Part shown: positions 36,874-47,806 of the stretch, piece by piece | How positions within the stretch are numbered: position 1 is the first letter of the stretch | Layout: each line of letters opens with the position of its first letter | Origin: Gammaproteobacteria bacterium | GTDB taxonomy: Bacteria > Pseudomonadota > Gammaproteobacteria > Eutrophobiales > Eutrophobiaceae | Direction: 5' to 3' | DNA length: 64,000 nucleotides | Assembly: GCA_012103475.1 (NCBI GenBank) | Contig: WLWS01000001.1 | Location: 248,001-312,000 of the forward strand | Notes under the pieces: generated by a model | What the model saw: the letters and a program-made list of their open reading frames with translations, nothing else | What the model was told of the DNA's origin: nothing | Databases searched by the model: none | Program-made: the position numbers and the translations under genes

Positions 36874-37740
36874 CTAACCTGGCTTATCAGCCAGTCGATT
36901 CTTGCTTCGAGTCTCACCTGCCGAACTATGTGGCGTTCTGAGAATTGCATCAGTACTCTTTTCCATTTCTCTGGATTCATCCGCCAGCATAACTGCTGCC
37001 CGCAGCGCTTCATGTCCGGCGGCAACCAGCGGAATATATCTGGCGGCGTCTTTTTCCATAAAACAGCCTTTGGTGGTCAGTTTTGCCACGGTTTCTGAAA
37101 TCGTCAATGCAGCAATTGCCTTGGCGGCCGCATAGGGATTATCGAAACCAGCCTGTGCAACCACAACATCGGCATCGGCTACCAGTCTGGGCATCTCTGC
37201 GCTCTGCCCTGCTTTAAGAGCGTTAACTACTGTATCCAGCGCTACCTGAATAAAACGTGTCACCCCGCAGGCGGCCAGCACCTTGATTACATCGCCGTTG
37301 AACAAACTCATCTCGGTGGGATCGAGAAATTCCCGTCGCGCACCAATCATCGGATCGGACGGCAGAATAATAAAACCCTGTCCATCTTCCACTTTGAATA
37401 TTTTCTTACCCTCATCATCCTTACCAATAAAAGCTTTTTTCGACGGACCGTCTGACACTGTGATATTCGGGAGACTGGCTTTCGATAGCGTCGCGCGCGC
37501 GCCGCTCGCACCCGGTAAAGCAGCATTCGGACTCACGATAACAACAAGGTCCGGCTTATAAGCGATAATCTGATCAACAATCACATTACAGGATTCCGGA
37601 TCCAGCTTCGCTCCGCTGGTAAATCCGCGTACTTCGAGGTCTTCGCGGTCTGCACGTTCATCAAGAATCAGATCCAGTAGCGGTGCCGCGCCGATACAGC
37701 CAAATTTCGCAACCGCAAGTTTAAATACCTTCTCACTCAT
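36874..37740 (-). CDS. mtd: F420-dependent methylene-tetrahydromethanopterin dehydrogenase (Mtd)
   Basis: A 288-residue protein with the conserved Mtd pattern: AKFGCIGAAPLLDLILDERADRED at the N-terminus, PDLVVIVSPNAALPG, DPMIGARREFLDPTEM, the GCFMEKDAARYIPLVAAGHEALR helix and EKSTDAILRTPH at the C-terminus. Mtd interconverts methylene- and methenyl-tetrahydromethanopterin using coenzyme F420 and is characteristic of methanogenic archaea, so its presence in a proteobacterial context is notable. The ATG at 37740 is preferred over a GTG four codons earlier, which has no good ribosome site. Flanked by the F420 oxidoreductase and FrhB-like genes; the C-terminal ~20 residues are basic and extra. 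Confidence 0.9.
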   Translation of the reverse strand: MSEKVFKLAVAKFGCIGAAPLLDLILDERADREDLEVRGFTSGAKLDPESCNVIVDQIIAYKPDLVVIVSPNAALPGASGARATLSKASLPNITVSDGPSKKAFIGKDDEGKKIFKVEDGQGFIILPSDPMIGARREFLDPTEMSLFNGDVIKVLAACGVTRFIQVALDTVVNALKAGQSAEMPRLVADADVVVAQAGFDNPYAAAKAIAALTISETVAKLTTKGCFMEKDAARYIPLVAAGHEALRAAVMLADESREMEKSTDAILRTPHSSAGETRSKNRLADKPG

Positions 37741-37832
37741 TTTTAATATCACCCTGATTAGTATTGATTAAAGTTAAATCACCGTTTGTATTAGACTAAC
37801 AGAATAGGCAGCAAATCCCAGCTCGGGTTTTG

Positions 37833-38873
37833 TTATTTCGCAGAGAGAACTTCTTTTAACAGTGGCAGGACTTCAGGTTGAGTCACCGTACATATCATTG
37901 TCTTGATGTAGTCGCTTTTCTCCAACCAGCTTTCCGCACGCTGTTGAATTTGATCGCTGTCACCAAGGATGGAAATCTCATCCACCAGTTCATTTGGCAC
38001 GGCCGCAAACGCCCCTTCCTTATCACCACTGAGGTAACACTTCTGAATTTTTGTTGCCGCTTCGGCATAACCCATTTTCGTCGCAAAATCCTTATAGAAG
38101 TTTTTCGTCTTCGAACCCATACCACCAATGTAAAGTGCAAGGAATTGCTTTATAGGCGCACGACAAACTTCGATATCATCTCCCATTAAGACGGTAACGA
38201 AGGGCGCAATATCAAAGTTATCAAATGATTTCTGTCCATTTGCCAACTCGAAACCCTTCGCAACTTCATCTGTAATCAAGTCTATTTTGTCCGGACTCAT
38301 AAATACAGGAAACAGACCGTCGGCAACTTCACCGGCGAGACGAAAACCAGCCGGTGTAAAAGATGCCGTATAGATTGGCGTGTCTTTTTCTTCGTGCAGG
38401 ATGGATTTCAGTGGCTTACCAAGGCCAACGGATCCCGCGCCCCTGAAAGGAAGTTGATAAATCTCTCCGTCATAAGCAACTGCCTCTTCACGCTTGAAAA
38501 TATCGCGAACAATTTCGATACACTCTCTTAGACGGGTGAGCGGCTTGTCATATCCTACACCGTGCCAGCCCTCCACTACCTGCGGTCCTGACGCGCCCAG
38601 ACCAAGAATAAATCGGCCAGCCGATAGTTGTGACATACTCATCGCCGTCATTGCCGTATTCGCCGGAGTTCTGGCAGGAACCTGCATAATAGCGGTGCCG
38701 ACTTTTAAGGTACTGGTCTGACCAAGAACCCAGGCCGCAACAGTAACGGCATCAGACCCATAGGCTTCGGCAATCCAGACGGAATCATAGCCAAGCTTTT
38801 CAGCTTGCAGAATCAATTCCATAGGTGGTGCCAGTTTTTTGCCTGAGTAACCAAGTAGCAAGCCTACTTTCAT
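37833..38873 (-). CDS. F420-dependent luciferase-like oxidoreductase (Rv3520c family)
   Basis: A 346-residue TIM-barrel protein of the LLM class. Segments match the Rv3520c group: GYDSVWIAEAYGSDAVTVAAWV, SQLSAGRFILGLGASGPQVVEGWHGV, FLALYIGGMGSKTKNFYKD and ELVDEISILGDSDQI. This class uses coenzyme F420 in mycobacteria, and Mer (methylene-tetrahydromethanopterin reductase) belongs to the same superfamily. GGGAG lies before the ATG. It begins 21 bases after the tgt stop and precedes mtd by 92 bases. Whether it acts on a pterin-bound one-carbon unit or another substrate is undetermined. Confidence 0.88.
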   Translation of the reverse strand: MKVGLLLGYSGKKLAPPMELILQAEKLGYDSVWIAEAYGSDAVTVAAWVLGQTSTLKVGTAIMQVPARTPANTAMTAMSMSQLSAGRFILGLGASGPQVVEGWHGVGYDKPLTRLRECIEIVRDIFKREEAVAYDGEIYQLPFRGAGSVGLGKPLKSILHEEKDTPIYTASFTPAGFRLAGEVADGLFPVFMSPDKIDLITDEVAKGFELANGQKSFDNFDIAPFVTVLMGDDIEVCRAPIKQFLALYIGGMGSKTKNFYKDFATKMGYAEAATKIQKCYLSGDKEGAFAAVPNELVDEISILGDSDQIQQRAESWLEKSDYIKTMICTVTQPEVLPLLKEVLSAK

Positions 38874-38894
38874 TATGTGATTCTCCCTGAGTAA

Positions 38895-40004
<1,110 letters not shown>

Positions 40005-40012
40005 TCAATAAA

Positions 40013-41041
40013 TTAACTGATAAACATGGCATCACCGTAACTGAAAAAACGATAGCTTTCATCTACGGCATGCTTATATGCTTGCATGATGTGTTCACGA
40101 CCTGCTAATGCAGAAACCAGCATCAAGAGGGTGGACTCCGGTAAATGAAAATTCGTGATCAGGGCGTCGACAACATTAAACTCAAACCCGGGATAAATAA
40201 AAATATCGGTTTCACCTTCATAAGGCTTGAGTTTCTGATTTTCAGCTGCTGCGGACTCGAGACAGCGAACGCTGGTGGTACCAACTGCGATCACGCGCCC
40301 GCCGGTAGCCCGGGTTTTATTTACTTTTTCACAGACACTTTCGCTGAGATTAAACCACTCACTGTGCATCTTGTGATCTTCCAGTTTATCGCTACGCACA
40401 GGCTGAAAAGTACCGGCGCCTACATGCAGAGTAACAAAGGCGCTATCTACACCTCGGTTTTTCAGAGTTTCAAGCATCTCCTCGGAAAAATGCAGCCCGG
40501 CTGTCGGGGCAGCAACCGCTCCAGCCTGCTTTGCGTATACTGTTTGATAGCGATCAAGATCAATACTTTCATCACTCCTTTTAATATAGGGAGGTAATGG
40601 CATATGACCAAGTATTTGAATTTTCTCTAATAGAGATTCGCCAGTATTTGAACTGAGTTGAAGTTGAAAAAAATTTAACTGCCGCTCTATTAAAACAAGT
40701 TGTGTACCGTCTTCAAGCACAATTACAGAACCTGGTTTCGGTTTTTTACTCGATCGTATCTGACAAAGAATGTTGCGTTCATCAAGAACACGTTCAAGTA
40801 AAATTTCCACTTTCCCACCTGACTCTTTTCGCGCAAACAAACGTGCTGGAATTACCCGGGTATCGTTAAATACGAGCAGATCATTTTCGAAGACAAGTTC
40901 AGATAGACAGAGAAATTTTTTATCCTGATACTCCCCTGTCTGCCGATTAAGAACCAAAAGACGGCTATCGCCACGTTGCGTTGGTGGATATTGAGCAATC
41001 AGGGTCTCGGGTAGTTCAAAATTGAAATCACGACGTTGCAT
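40013..41041 (-). CDS. queA: S-adenosylmethionine:tRNA ribosyltransferase-isomerase
   Basis: A 342-residue enzyme that transfers the ribosyl group of S-adenosylmethionine onto preQ1-modified tRNA, forming epoxyqueuosine. Landmarks: [56 protein letters not shown] and [16 protein letters not shown]. The ATG at 41041 corresponds to the family N-terminus; a TTG six codons upstream is less likely. No ribosome site stands out. It leads the probable queA-tgt-F420 transcription unit. Confidence 0.96.
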   Translation of the reverse strand: MQRRDFNFELPETLIAQYPPTQRGDSRLLVLNRQTGEYQDKKFLCLSELVFENDLLVFNDTRVIPARLFARKESGGKVEILLERVLDERNILCQIRSSKKPKPGSVIVLEDGTQLVLIERQLNFFQLQLSSNTGESLLEKIQILGHMPLPPYIKRSDESIDLDRYQTVYAKQAGAVAAPTAGLHFSEEMLETLKNRGVDSAFVTLHVGAGTFQPVRSDKLEDHKMHSEWFNLSESVCEKVNKTRATGGRVIAVGTTSVRCLESAAAENQKLKPYEGETDIFIYPGFEFNVVDALITNFHLPESTLLMLVSALAGREHIMQAYKHAVDESYRFFSYGDAMFIS

Positions 41042-41100
41042 GGCGCGCGATAGTAACAAAAATCAGCCCGAATAAGCAGGCTCGTTTAGCAAGGTAAATT

Positions 41101-42213
41101 CTATACGCGGTGCCAGGCAATATTCTCGGCAATCAATCGCACTAGCTGGGCCTGATTGCGAGTGTTGGTTTTTTCGAATATCCGATGTAATTGAGTACGC
41201 ACTGTTGATACTTTCACCTGCTTGTGCCGGGCCAACTCTACAGGGCTAAGCCCCATGTAAAGCAGTTGTGCCGTGCTCACTTCAGCATTGGTTAAGTTGT
41301 ATAGTTCCTGCAGGAGTTTAGCGTCCGGCCTTGCATCCTGTCTCGTACTGCTAATGAAGACACCGGCGAGAACTTCATTCCCATTTATATCGTATTTACG
41401 GTTATCAATCAGAAAAACCATCACCTGATAAAAATCGGCACTACCGGTTTTTTCTACTTTTATGACAGCTGAACCATTCCCGTCAATATTTTTCAATGCT
41501 GCCTGTAAGGCATCATTGGCAATTCGATCATCACAAATAAGCTGAGCACCAGATACCTGTAATCCATTTCCTTCACACAAAATGTTGTCTGCAAGTTCGT
41601 TGCTGAAAACAATTTTGCCAGTCGTTGAACAAACCATTGCTGCCATAGTAGTCATCGAGAACAAACGCTCAATCAGTTTCTGTTGTTTTTCTGTTGATGA
41701 AATTTTTTCGTGAATACTAAATGCCCGTCGAAGGTGCCCAACAAGATCGCGCATGGAGTTTTTATCTTCTTGAGAAAAACGTTTGCTATTGAAAGGCCGC
41801 GAAAGCGCAATCGCTTTTGTTGATCTTGAATCAGCACTTATTGATCCGCTCAACTGCTGTCCGCAATCTGCCGGTTTCAAAATATCATTATAAAAATCTG
41901 TTTTGCGTAATTGCGTGTCGCTGATATGTTCTTCGCCCAGTGTCACTGTTTGCGCCGGCCAGTTACGTTTAGCAATCTGATACCAGAGATCACCATCCAG
42001 AAAATATTCCTGCTGGTACAACTGTTGAATATCCTCAGGGTTTCTGACATGGATATGAATATCATGGGCAGGATAGAAATGATCGTGACACATCAGCACA
42101 CCAACACTGGCATGATATAAGTTGGAGATACTGTTCATCACCGACTGCCACTGAGTGCTATCCAGTGAGGCATCGTAGATGCTTCCTATCAATTCTGTGT
42201 TTAGTCTGGGCAT
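41101..42213 (-). CDS. LuxR-type helix-turn-helix regulator
   Basis: About 370 residues with an unassigned, PAS-like sensory N-terminal part and a C-terminal LuxR DNA-binding domain (last 65 residues: LYNLTNAEVSTAQLLYMGLSPVEL, KVSTVRTQLHRIFEKTNTRNQAQLVRLI). The start at 42213 (MPRLNTELIG) is chosen; the open frame extends 27 codons further upstream with no good ribosome site for either. It is divergent from the exported-protein operon at 42368 with about 150 bases between, so it probably controls that operon. The signal it senses is unknown. Confidence 0.8.
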   Translation of the reverse strand: MPRLNTELIGSIYDASLDSTQWQSVMNSISNLYHASVGVLMCHDHFYPAHDIHIHVRNPEDIQQLYQQEYFLDGDLWYQIAKRNWPAQTVTLGEEHISDTQLRKTDFYNDILKPADCGQQLSGSISADSRSTKAIALSRPFNSKRFSQEDKNSMRDLVGHLRRAFSIHEKISSTEKQQKLIERLFSMTTMAAMVCSTTGKIVFSNELADNILCEGNGLQVSGAQLICDDRIANDALQAALKNIDGNGSAVIKVEKTGSADFYQVMVFLIDNRKYDINGNEVLAGVFISSTRQDARPDAKLLQELYNLTNAEVSTAQLLYMGLSPVELARHKQVKVSTVRTQLHRIFEKTNTRNQAQLVRLIAENIAWHRV

Positions 42214-42367
42214 AAATAAGCTTTTAACGTACATCATTTGATGTACGATTTTTGCAGCAAGGCTGTGATAAGCTTCACACAAACAGCATTTCACTTATAA
42301 AGCACTGATTAATAATAAAAATAATCTCAACGCAGATGCCTTTTACTAAGCTTCATTACCTTATTTA

Positions 42368-44914
42368 ATGAGTAAACACATAACACAGTCACCAATCGTC
42401 GCTATTTTTGCTCTGTTGCTGTTCTTCAGCCAGCAGACCTTTGCTGAAGTTGTACTCAACAAGGGCGCACCTGGCGTCGGTGTCGTTAATCCAAAGGAAT
42501 GGATAAAGGATCACATCGAGAATAATTTCAAGGATGCGGTATTCGGGTCACAGGTCGATGCCGGTATGGACGTCATTTTCCAGAAGGTTTACGACAAATT
42601 CATAAGCTCAGCCAAATCCGATCGGAGTCTGAGACGTTGCCGTGGGGCTGCTTTTACGCAAGCTTATAACGTCGCCGGAGAATTAAGCAAAGCAAGAGTT
42701 CTGCGTGGTGCGGCCGACATGGTTTGGGATATTGAAAAGCGCCTGATCACCCTCGGTGGTGGCAGTATCGCTGATTTTCTCCAGAATCAGGCAGAAGGCT
42801 TCATAAGAAATAAAATCGCCGATGCGATGAAGGATCAGCAAACCGTCGTCTATGAAAACACTTATTCATTCGACGGCGGTGAGCAGGCCGTGCGCGCCGT
42901 CTGGAACAAATCTGCCGGAACTTACGTCATATTTTTTACCGGTAATTCCCACTGTAATGAAGTTAGAGACCAATGGATTGGCGGTAACAAAATTCGACTG
43001 GCTGAATGGACTGTCGTTGCACGCGGCACGGTAAGCGTGCAAGCAAAAAAAGACAAAAGCGGATTACTCATCAGTGCCAGCTTTCCCACACTCAGCATTT
43101 CTGCCAACTGCAATTGCGTTAAAGGCGATGGGGATACCTGGTATCCGCCTCCTCCTATCGAGGAAGAAGACGACGACGATGATGACTCAGAAGAAGACGA
43201 GGACGGCGAACGTGAAGAAAGCCCCTTGCGCCTGCCAAAGATGGGCGTCAAACGCATGGCCACCGGCGTACAATGCCCGGCTTGCGAACCCAAACTAGAA
43301 GCGGTAAATCGAATTTCTAATCGATTCAATGATCTCGCGCGAACGATGGACGCGCTCGCGGACGAGATTTATGAGGATAAATACGAATCGACGGCTCGTG
43401 CCGCAAAAGCCTCGCGCTGGGCCAGAATGAAAGAGAATCTGGACGCCATAGAAGCAAGTGGGGAAAGAGCGTTTGATGCCTTTGTTCTTTGTGAACAACA
43501 AGACTGCGACCTTGGCGAAGGTGTTATCGATATCGGTTACTTTCAGGATATTAGGGAAACATGGACAGACTGTGAGCCATGCATACCCTTAATGGAAGAA
43601 GTGAACGGACTGATTGCCGACTATAACGCCGCAATAAAACCGGCCAATGACCTGTATCAAAGCTCGAAACGACTGGAATATGGCACTATTGAAGGTAACC
43701 GCGCCTTTCGACAATATCAGGCTTTCAAAGCCACTCTGGATCCACAAAGAGCCGTCATCGAAGCAAAAAAAGGAGCTTTGAGCGCCTGTAAAGCAAAAAA
43801 TTGCACCAGCGGTCGCTGGGAACATTACCCCAAACTGAGTCCCGCTTCCGGAACCTGTATTCCCTGTAAACCAGAGGAAGCGAGATTCAACGAGGCCATA
43901 GCTGAGTCGAATGCAGTGACCGATAAAATAAACAGAGTTCTGGATCTGCAGAAAGCCTATGTACAGGAATTCGGTGACTCCTGGGGTGCCGGCTTTGACG
44001 GTCTGCACGAACTGAATCAAAGAGAAGGTTTTCACGAGCTGATTGGAGAAGCCAGACGTACGACCGGCGTAGTCGACACGCGTCGACGTGAATTAAACGA
44101 CTGCATCAGAAATAAATGTAATGCCATCGTGGTTGAAGTGATTGATGTCAAGAACGTTGTTGGTAATAACGGCTTCAGCCCAGTTGACCCGCTGGCACCA
44201 GAAGCCTCTGAGGCGACAATTGGTGGAACCGGTTCATCTTCGGGCGGCGAGAGTACCGGTGGTGGTATCAGCATTGGTGGCGGCACTGGCGGCGGAACTG
44301 GTGGTGGCGGTACCGGCGGAGGCGGTGGAATGACTCCGCCCATCATGGTGACCTTCAATCCGATGATGATTCAGGATCGACACGTAGTCGGCACCAGCCC
44401 ATGTAATGACCCGATGGGTTCAGTCACGGTTCAGTTAGCCAGCGGTAATAATTTTACGGTTTCCAATATCATGGTTAGTGGGGCCATCAATGGTTTTGTC
44501 GAAGCTGATTCGCCAAGCATGAGTACACCTTTGCCCTCCCACAGCATCGATTTTGAATTCAATTGTGCGTCTGCAGCGACCACAGTCAGAACCGGTAATG
44601 TCACGGCCGATATTAGCGATAGCGTAACGAGCGAAACGGCTTCAGTATCTGTGCCGGTGACGAATGAAGTTACTAATCTTATTACAGTAGTACCGTTTGG
44701 GGCGACGTTTATACCGGTTAGTAAATTGAGTCTGGTCGGCGCACATCCTCTGGATCCCGGTCCACCACCAACCGGTTGTCTTTCCCCACACTACCACGGT
44801 ACTGCCACAGCCTGCGACGGATCGATGGCTACCGACCCGGATCCGGGTCAATGTGGGTACGGAATTGATACCAGTGCGATTCAAATTGAGGAGCTTGATT
44901 GTGATAATCCTTGA
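42368..44914 (+). CDS. Large exported protein with cysteine-framed repeats, unknown
   Basis: An 848-residue protein not matching any family I recognise. It has a signal peptide (about 26 residues, ending QTFA), an N-terminal helical/beta region to about 255, an acidic tract (about residues 265-288), three cysteine-framed helical repeats (303-380, 402-479, 497-584), a glycine-rich linker (about 635-660) and a C-terminal Ig-like region with further cysteines. Each repeat opens CxxC and closes C-x4-C. The next gene starts inside its last codons after GAGGAG, so the two are co-translated, and a beta-barrel gene follows. This suggests a surface or exported complex. A LuxR-type gene diverges upstream. 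Confidence 0.75.
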   Translation: MSKHITQSPIVAIFALLLFFSQQTFAEVVLNKGAPGVGVVNPKEWIKDHIENNFKDAVFGSQVDAGMDVIFQKVYDKFISSAKSDRSLRRCRGAAFTQAYNVAGELSKARVLRGAADMVWDIEKRLITLGGGSIADFLQNQAEGFIRNKIADAMKDQQTVVYENTYSFDGGEQAVRAVWNKSAGTYVIFFTGNSHCNEVRDQWIGGNKIRLAEWTVVARGTVSVQAKKDKSGLLISASFPTLSISANCNCVKGDGDTWYPPPPIEEEDDDDDDSEEDEDGEREESPLRLPKMGVKRMATGVQCPACEPKLEAVNRISNRFNDLARTMDALADEIYEDKYESTARAAKASRWARMKENLDAIEASGERAFDAFVLCEQQDCDLGEGVIDIGYFQDIRETWTDCEPCIPLMEEVNGLIADYNAAIKPANDLYQSSKRLEYGTIEGNRAFRQYQAFKATLDPQRAVIEAKKGALSACKAKNCTSGRWEHYPKLSPASGTCIPCKPEEARFNEAIAESNAVTDKINRVLDLQKAYVQEFGDSWGAGFDGLHELNQREGFHELIGEARRTTGVVDTRRRELNDCIRNKCNAIVVEVIDVKNVVGNNGFSPVDPLAPEASEATIGGTGSSSGGESTGGGISIGGGTGGGTGGGGTGGGGGMTPPIMVTFNPMMIQDRHVVGTSPCNDPMGSVTVQLASGNNFTVSNIMVSGAINGFVEADSPSMSTPLPSHSIDFEFNCASAATTVRTGNVTADISDSVTSETASVSVPVTNEVTNLITVVPFGATFIPVSKLSLVGAHPLDPGPPPTGCLSPHYHGTATACDGSMATDPDPGQCGYGIDTSAIQIEELDCDNP
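43274..44119 (+). repeat. Three cysteine-framed protein repeats within the exported protein
   Basis: Repeat 1 spans C303-C306 to C375-C380, repeat 2 C402-C405 to C474-C479, repeat 3 C497-C500 to C579-C584. In the first two, exactly 68 residues lie between the CxxC and the C-x4-C pairs; the third has ten more. The interior is rich in E, A, K and R, as in long alpha-helices. Sequence identity between copies is low, so these are ancient repeats. Confidence 0.8.
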
Positions 44915-45425
44915 TAAGACGCTGCATGCTGTCATTTTATTGATCTGCGTATTGCTTTTAGCTACGTCCTCGATGAACACACACGCGCGGCAATTCAGAC
45001 AGGTCATACCAATCGCTACGCCGAATAAATCCGCTGCAACTTTACCAGAGGGTGCCGTGGCCATAGAGAAACCAAGGGAACTTGGCCGTGAAGAAGTAAA
45101 AGACGCAGTAAATCAGGTCTTGTCAAAATGGAATACGGGTAATCTGTCCGAGGTCCTCTCAGAGTCCTTTTTCGACAAAACCCGCCTGACGGACGCGGTT
45201 GATAACATTGCCCCGCGCGACGCTACTCTCTCCATACAGTCGGTTCAGGGTATTCAAACACTGCAACAGTTTATTATGCCGGGTGAAGATGGTGACTCGA
45301 TGGTCAGCATTGTCTCCGCCACTGTCCGTACGCAGCTTGAGTATAACGATCCGGAATCGGGTTTTGTTCGTCTTCCGGGTGTTAACGAATTCGTTCTTAA
45401 AGTTACTCAGCCAGTCTCACAATGA
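44901..45425 (+). CDS. Small exported periplasmic protein, unknown
   Basis: A 174-residue protein. GTG at 44901 is chosen because GAGGAG lies seven bases before it; a longer frame from 44853 has no such site. The N-terminus (about 20 hydrophobic residues, LHAVILLICVLLLATSS) is a signal peptide or anchor. The rest (EEVKDAVNQVLSKWNTGNLSEVLSESF and a beta-rich second half) resembles no family I can name; the first segment looks like an NTF2-like or small ligand-binding fold. It overlaps the preceding gene by 14 bases and the following barrel gene by four (ATGA), so all three are one unit. Confidence 0.7.
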   Translation: MIILDKTLHAVILLICVLLLATSSMNTHARQFRQVIPIATPNKSAATLPEGAVAIEKPRELGREEVKDAVNQVLSKWNTGNLSEVLSESFFDKTRLTDAVDNIAPRDATLSIQSVQGIQTLQQFIMPGEDGDSMVSIVSATVRTQLEYNDPESGFVRLPGVNEFVLKVTQPVSQ

Positions 45426-47602
45426 TTATTCGTAGCCTGGTTTTTACATTACTGCTTTTTTCCCTCACGAATGCGGCGGCTGTTACCGACTGGAATATCA
45501 GCGGCTCAAATACTTTGCGTGCTAGTGTCTATGAGGTTAACGGCGCAGCCAACGGCAGTCCTTATCCGTTTACCGGGGATATGTTCTTTGATGAGCTGAG
45601 CCTGTATTTCAGTAAAGATGACTCAGAGTACAAGTCATGGCAGGGCGAGATAACCGGACTCTACAATGTGAATGATGATTATCGATCACAGGATTTTGGC
45701 CTGGTACCGGAACGTATCAATCTGACGCGGGAAAATGGCGAATCTTCTTTACCCTTTCGTGCCGAGGTTGGTGATTTCTTTGCTTACTACAGCTTTTTAA
45801 CATCGCAACGCTCTTTAAAAGGTGTGTAACTGGAGTTGCAACCCTTCGTTAGCAGCAATCAACAACACTCCATCGTACTGACCTCCGGTGCGAACGAAAG
45901 CAACTGGCGCGATCTCACCTTTCAGGATGATTACTTTAATGGTACCTCCTGGTTAATGCAGGACAGAAAGCTGGGCAGCTGGAGTCTGAATTTTACTCAT
46001 AACTATCGTGATAACTCTTTCAAAGCGGGTACCCTCGACCGCGAACAGTTCGTTTTCAGTGTTTCCGGAGAAGTACCGTTTCAACTGGCTACACATCGGC
46101 TAAACATCGAAGCAGAAGCTGCACACTTTAGTGGTGATCACAATGGCAGAAGCGGTGCCCTTAGCGGACAGAACCGATCCGATAACGGCTATCTGGTACA
46201 AATGCGTGGAAACCATAACAGTCTGCCCTGGGATTATCGTTTTCGTTTCGAACACTACGGTCAGGATTTTCGACCGCGCGGTGCGGTGGTCAGTAACGAC
46301 AGACGTTCCTTTGAATTGCACTCCGGCTGGCGTTTCCAATCCGGTATTCGACTACGTGCCCGCGCACAGCTTTTTCAGGATGCCTTTGAAACAACTAACC
46401 GCTTACAGACACGCACCTATGGTGTGAACCTTACCGGTCCTCTGTTAACTAACTGGTACCCGGGATTGAATGGTCGGCTTGATGCCTACATTCAAAATCG
46501 CAATAACTCCTTGCGCACAACCAGCGCGCTCAACCAGACCATTAGCCTGAACCTTAACGCACCACTGCCACACGACTGGACCGGCCGGCTTTCCGTTTTC
46601 GTACAGAACAATCGTAATCGTCTGGGCCGATCCGGCGACATTCTTACCCGTCAGTTTACATTGGGCGCTGATCATGCGTTTAATATTGGTGGCTGGCGTG
46701 GATATATAACACCCGGAATTACCGTTCGGATTAACAGAAAAGGTAACAACGACAGTGAAGATATTCGGCCCGCATTGGCGATGCGCATGAACCAGAATGC
46801 GCACTCACTGAATATGAATTACGGTTCGCAGTTACAGGATCGTCGTACCAGTCTTGGCGGAGTTGATGTCAATACACATACCTTCAACATGGACTATCGC
46901 TATCGCCACAAACAGCACACTGTTGGTCTGGAAGCCAACATCCGCGGTCGCGATCCGCAACCGGGCGAGACTACCGAGGCCTATCGTATTTCTGCCTTCT
47001 GGACCATGGAGTTTGATCGACCAGCCGTCTCGCTGGCTGCACGAGGTGCTCAAAGTTTCACTGGCGCAGCCGCATCGACGGATGGGGTGCAAAGCTCAAC
47101 TCTGGAACTGGCACAATTAGGGCCCGGGGCACCAGCGTCCTTCGTTACTCAGCAGTTGAATCTGGCCAAAGTCAATGCCGGAACAGAACAGACAGGCTTC
47201 ACGGTCTACGAGTCTTCGGTATTTCCGGAAGTCTTCAGACGTCAACGACTGGTTCTCGAATACACGGCTGATGTCCTGCGTCGCAGTGCGGTGATTATCG
47301 ACTTTGATGATGTCGGTAACAGAGACAGCAATGCGCAGGTATACGAGAGAATTCGTCAGGCTTTGATTCAGGAACTCGGTAATCCAAGCCGAACCTTTGA
47401 AGAAGGCGAATTCAGTGATCAGCTAATCTCTGATGTAAACGATGAAAGTTTTTTCAGAATCACCGAATGGACAAGCAATCAGGGTACTATCCGTTTCGGC
47501 ATACCAAGACGTCTGGATGGGGCCGTAAGAATGGAAATCCAGCATGTCATCGGCTTTGGTTCCCCCAGAAACACACTCTGGTCAATAGAAGAAATCCGCT
47601 AA
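45422..47602 (+). pseudogene. Outer-membrane beta-barrel protein with in-frame stop
   Basis: A frame of 726 codons starting MIIRSLVFTLLLFSLTNA (signal peptide). A TAA at 45827-45829 interrupts it after 135 residues; the frame then continues LELQPFVSSNQQHSIVLTSG and on through alternating aromatic/polar strands typical of an outer-membrane barrel (WSLNFTHNYRDNS, RFRFEHYGQDF, HTFNMDYRYRHKQHTVGLE). The last 130 residues (SAVIIDFDDVGNRDS, ending SIEEIR) look like a periplasmic globular domain. CAA (Gln) to TAA by one C-to-T change explains the stop (KGV-x-LEL). Coupled by ATGA to the small periplasmic protein gene. It is the third gene of the exported system. Confidence 0.75.
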
Positions 47603-47624
47603 TTCAGCTGCTTGCATAAGGTAT

Positions 47625-47653
47625 TTCCAAAACCCGCTGAGATTCCTTATACT
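47625..47653 (+). promoter_or_regulatory. Candidate promoter of the tRNA-Leu gene
   Basis: TATACT at 47648-47653 lies 17 bases after TTCCAA and is followed by a GC-rich stretch (TGCCGGCC), the discriminator type found at growth-regulated tRNA promoters. Transcription would start about 26 bases before the tRNA. Confidence 0.5.
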
Positions 47654-47685
47654 TGCCGGCCTTTTCAAGCTGCAGTCCATGTATT

Positions 47686-47770
47686 GCCGGGGTGGCGGAA
47701 TTGGTAGACGCGCCGGATTCAAAATCCGGTTTCTTCGGAAGTGCGAGTTCGATTCTCGCCCTCGGCACCA
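47686..47770 (+). tRNA. tRNA-Leu (anticodon CAA)
   Basis: The acceptor stem GCCGGGG pairs with CCTCGGC; the anticodon stem CCGGA/TCCGG encloses TTCAAAA, giving anticodon CAA for UUG codons. A long variable arm (TTTCTTCGGAAG region) identifies it as a class II tRNA, and the T arm CGAGTTCGATTCTCG is intact. The gene encodes its own CCA end. Flanks show no integrase or duplicated end, so there is no sign of an inserted element. Confidence 0.96.
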
Positions 47771-47806
47771 TTACAAAATCTTTATTGAAGAATTAGCATG
47801 CTGATC

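Noticed and set aside
42922..43329. Reverse-strand open frame of about 135 codons, serine-rich
   Set aside because: It is the antisense of the exported protein, including its acidic tract; composition follows from that and no start context is seen.
44032..44358. Reverse-strand proline-rich open frame
   Set aside because: It is the antisense of the glycine-rich linker; codon bias and start are not convincing.
47686..47770. tRNA-Leu as an attachment site for an integrated element
   Set aside because: No integrase gene and no second copy of the tRNA 3' end were seen in the window.
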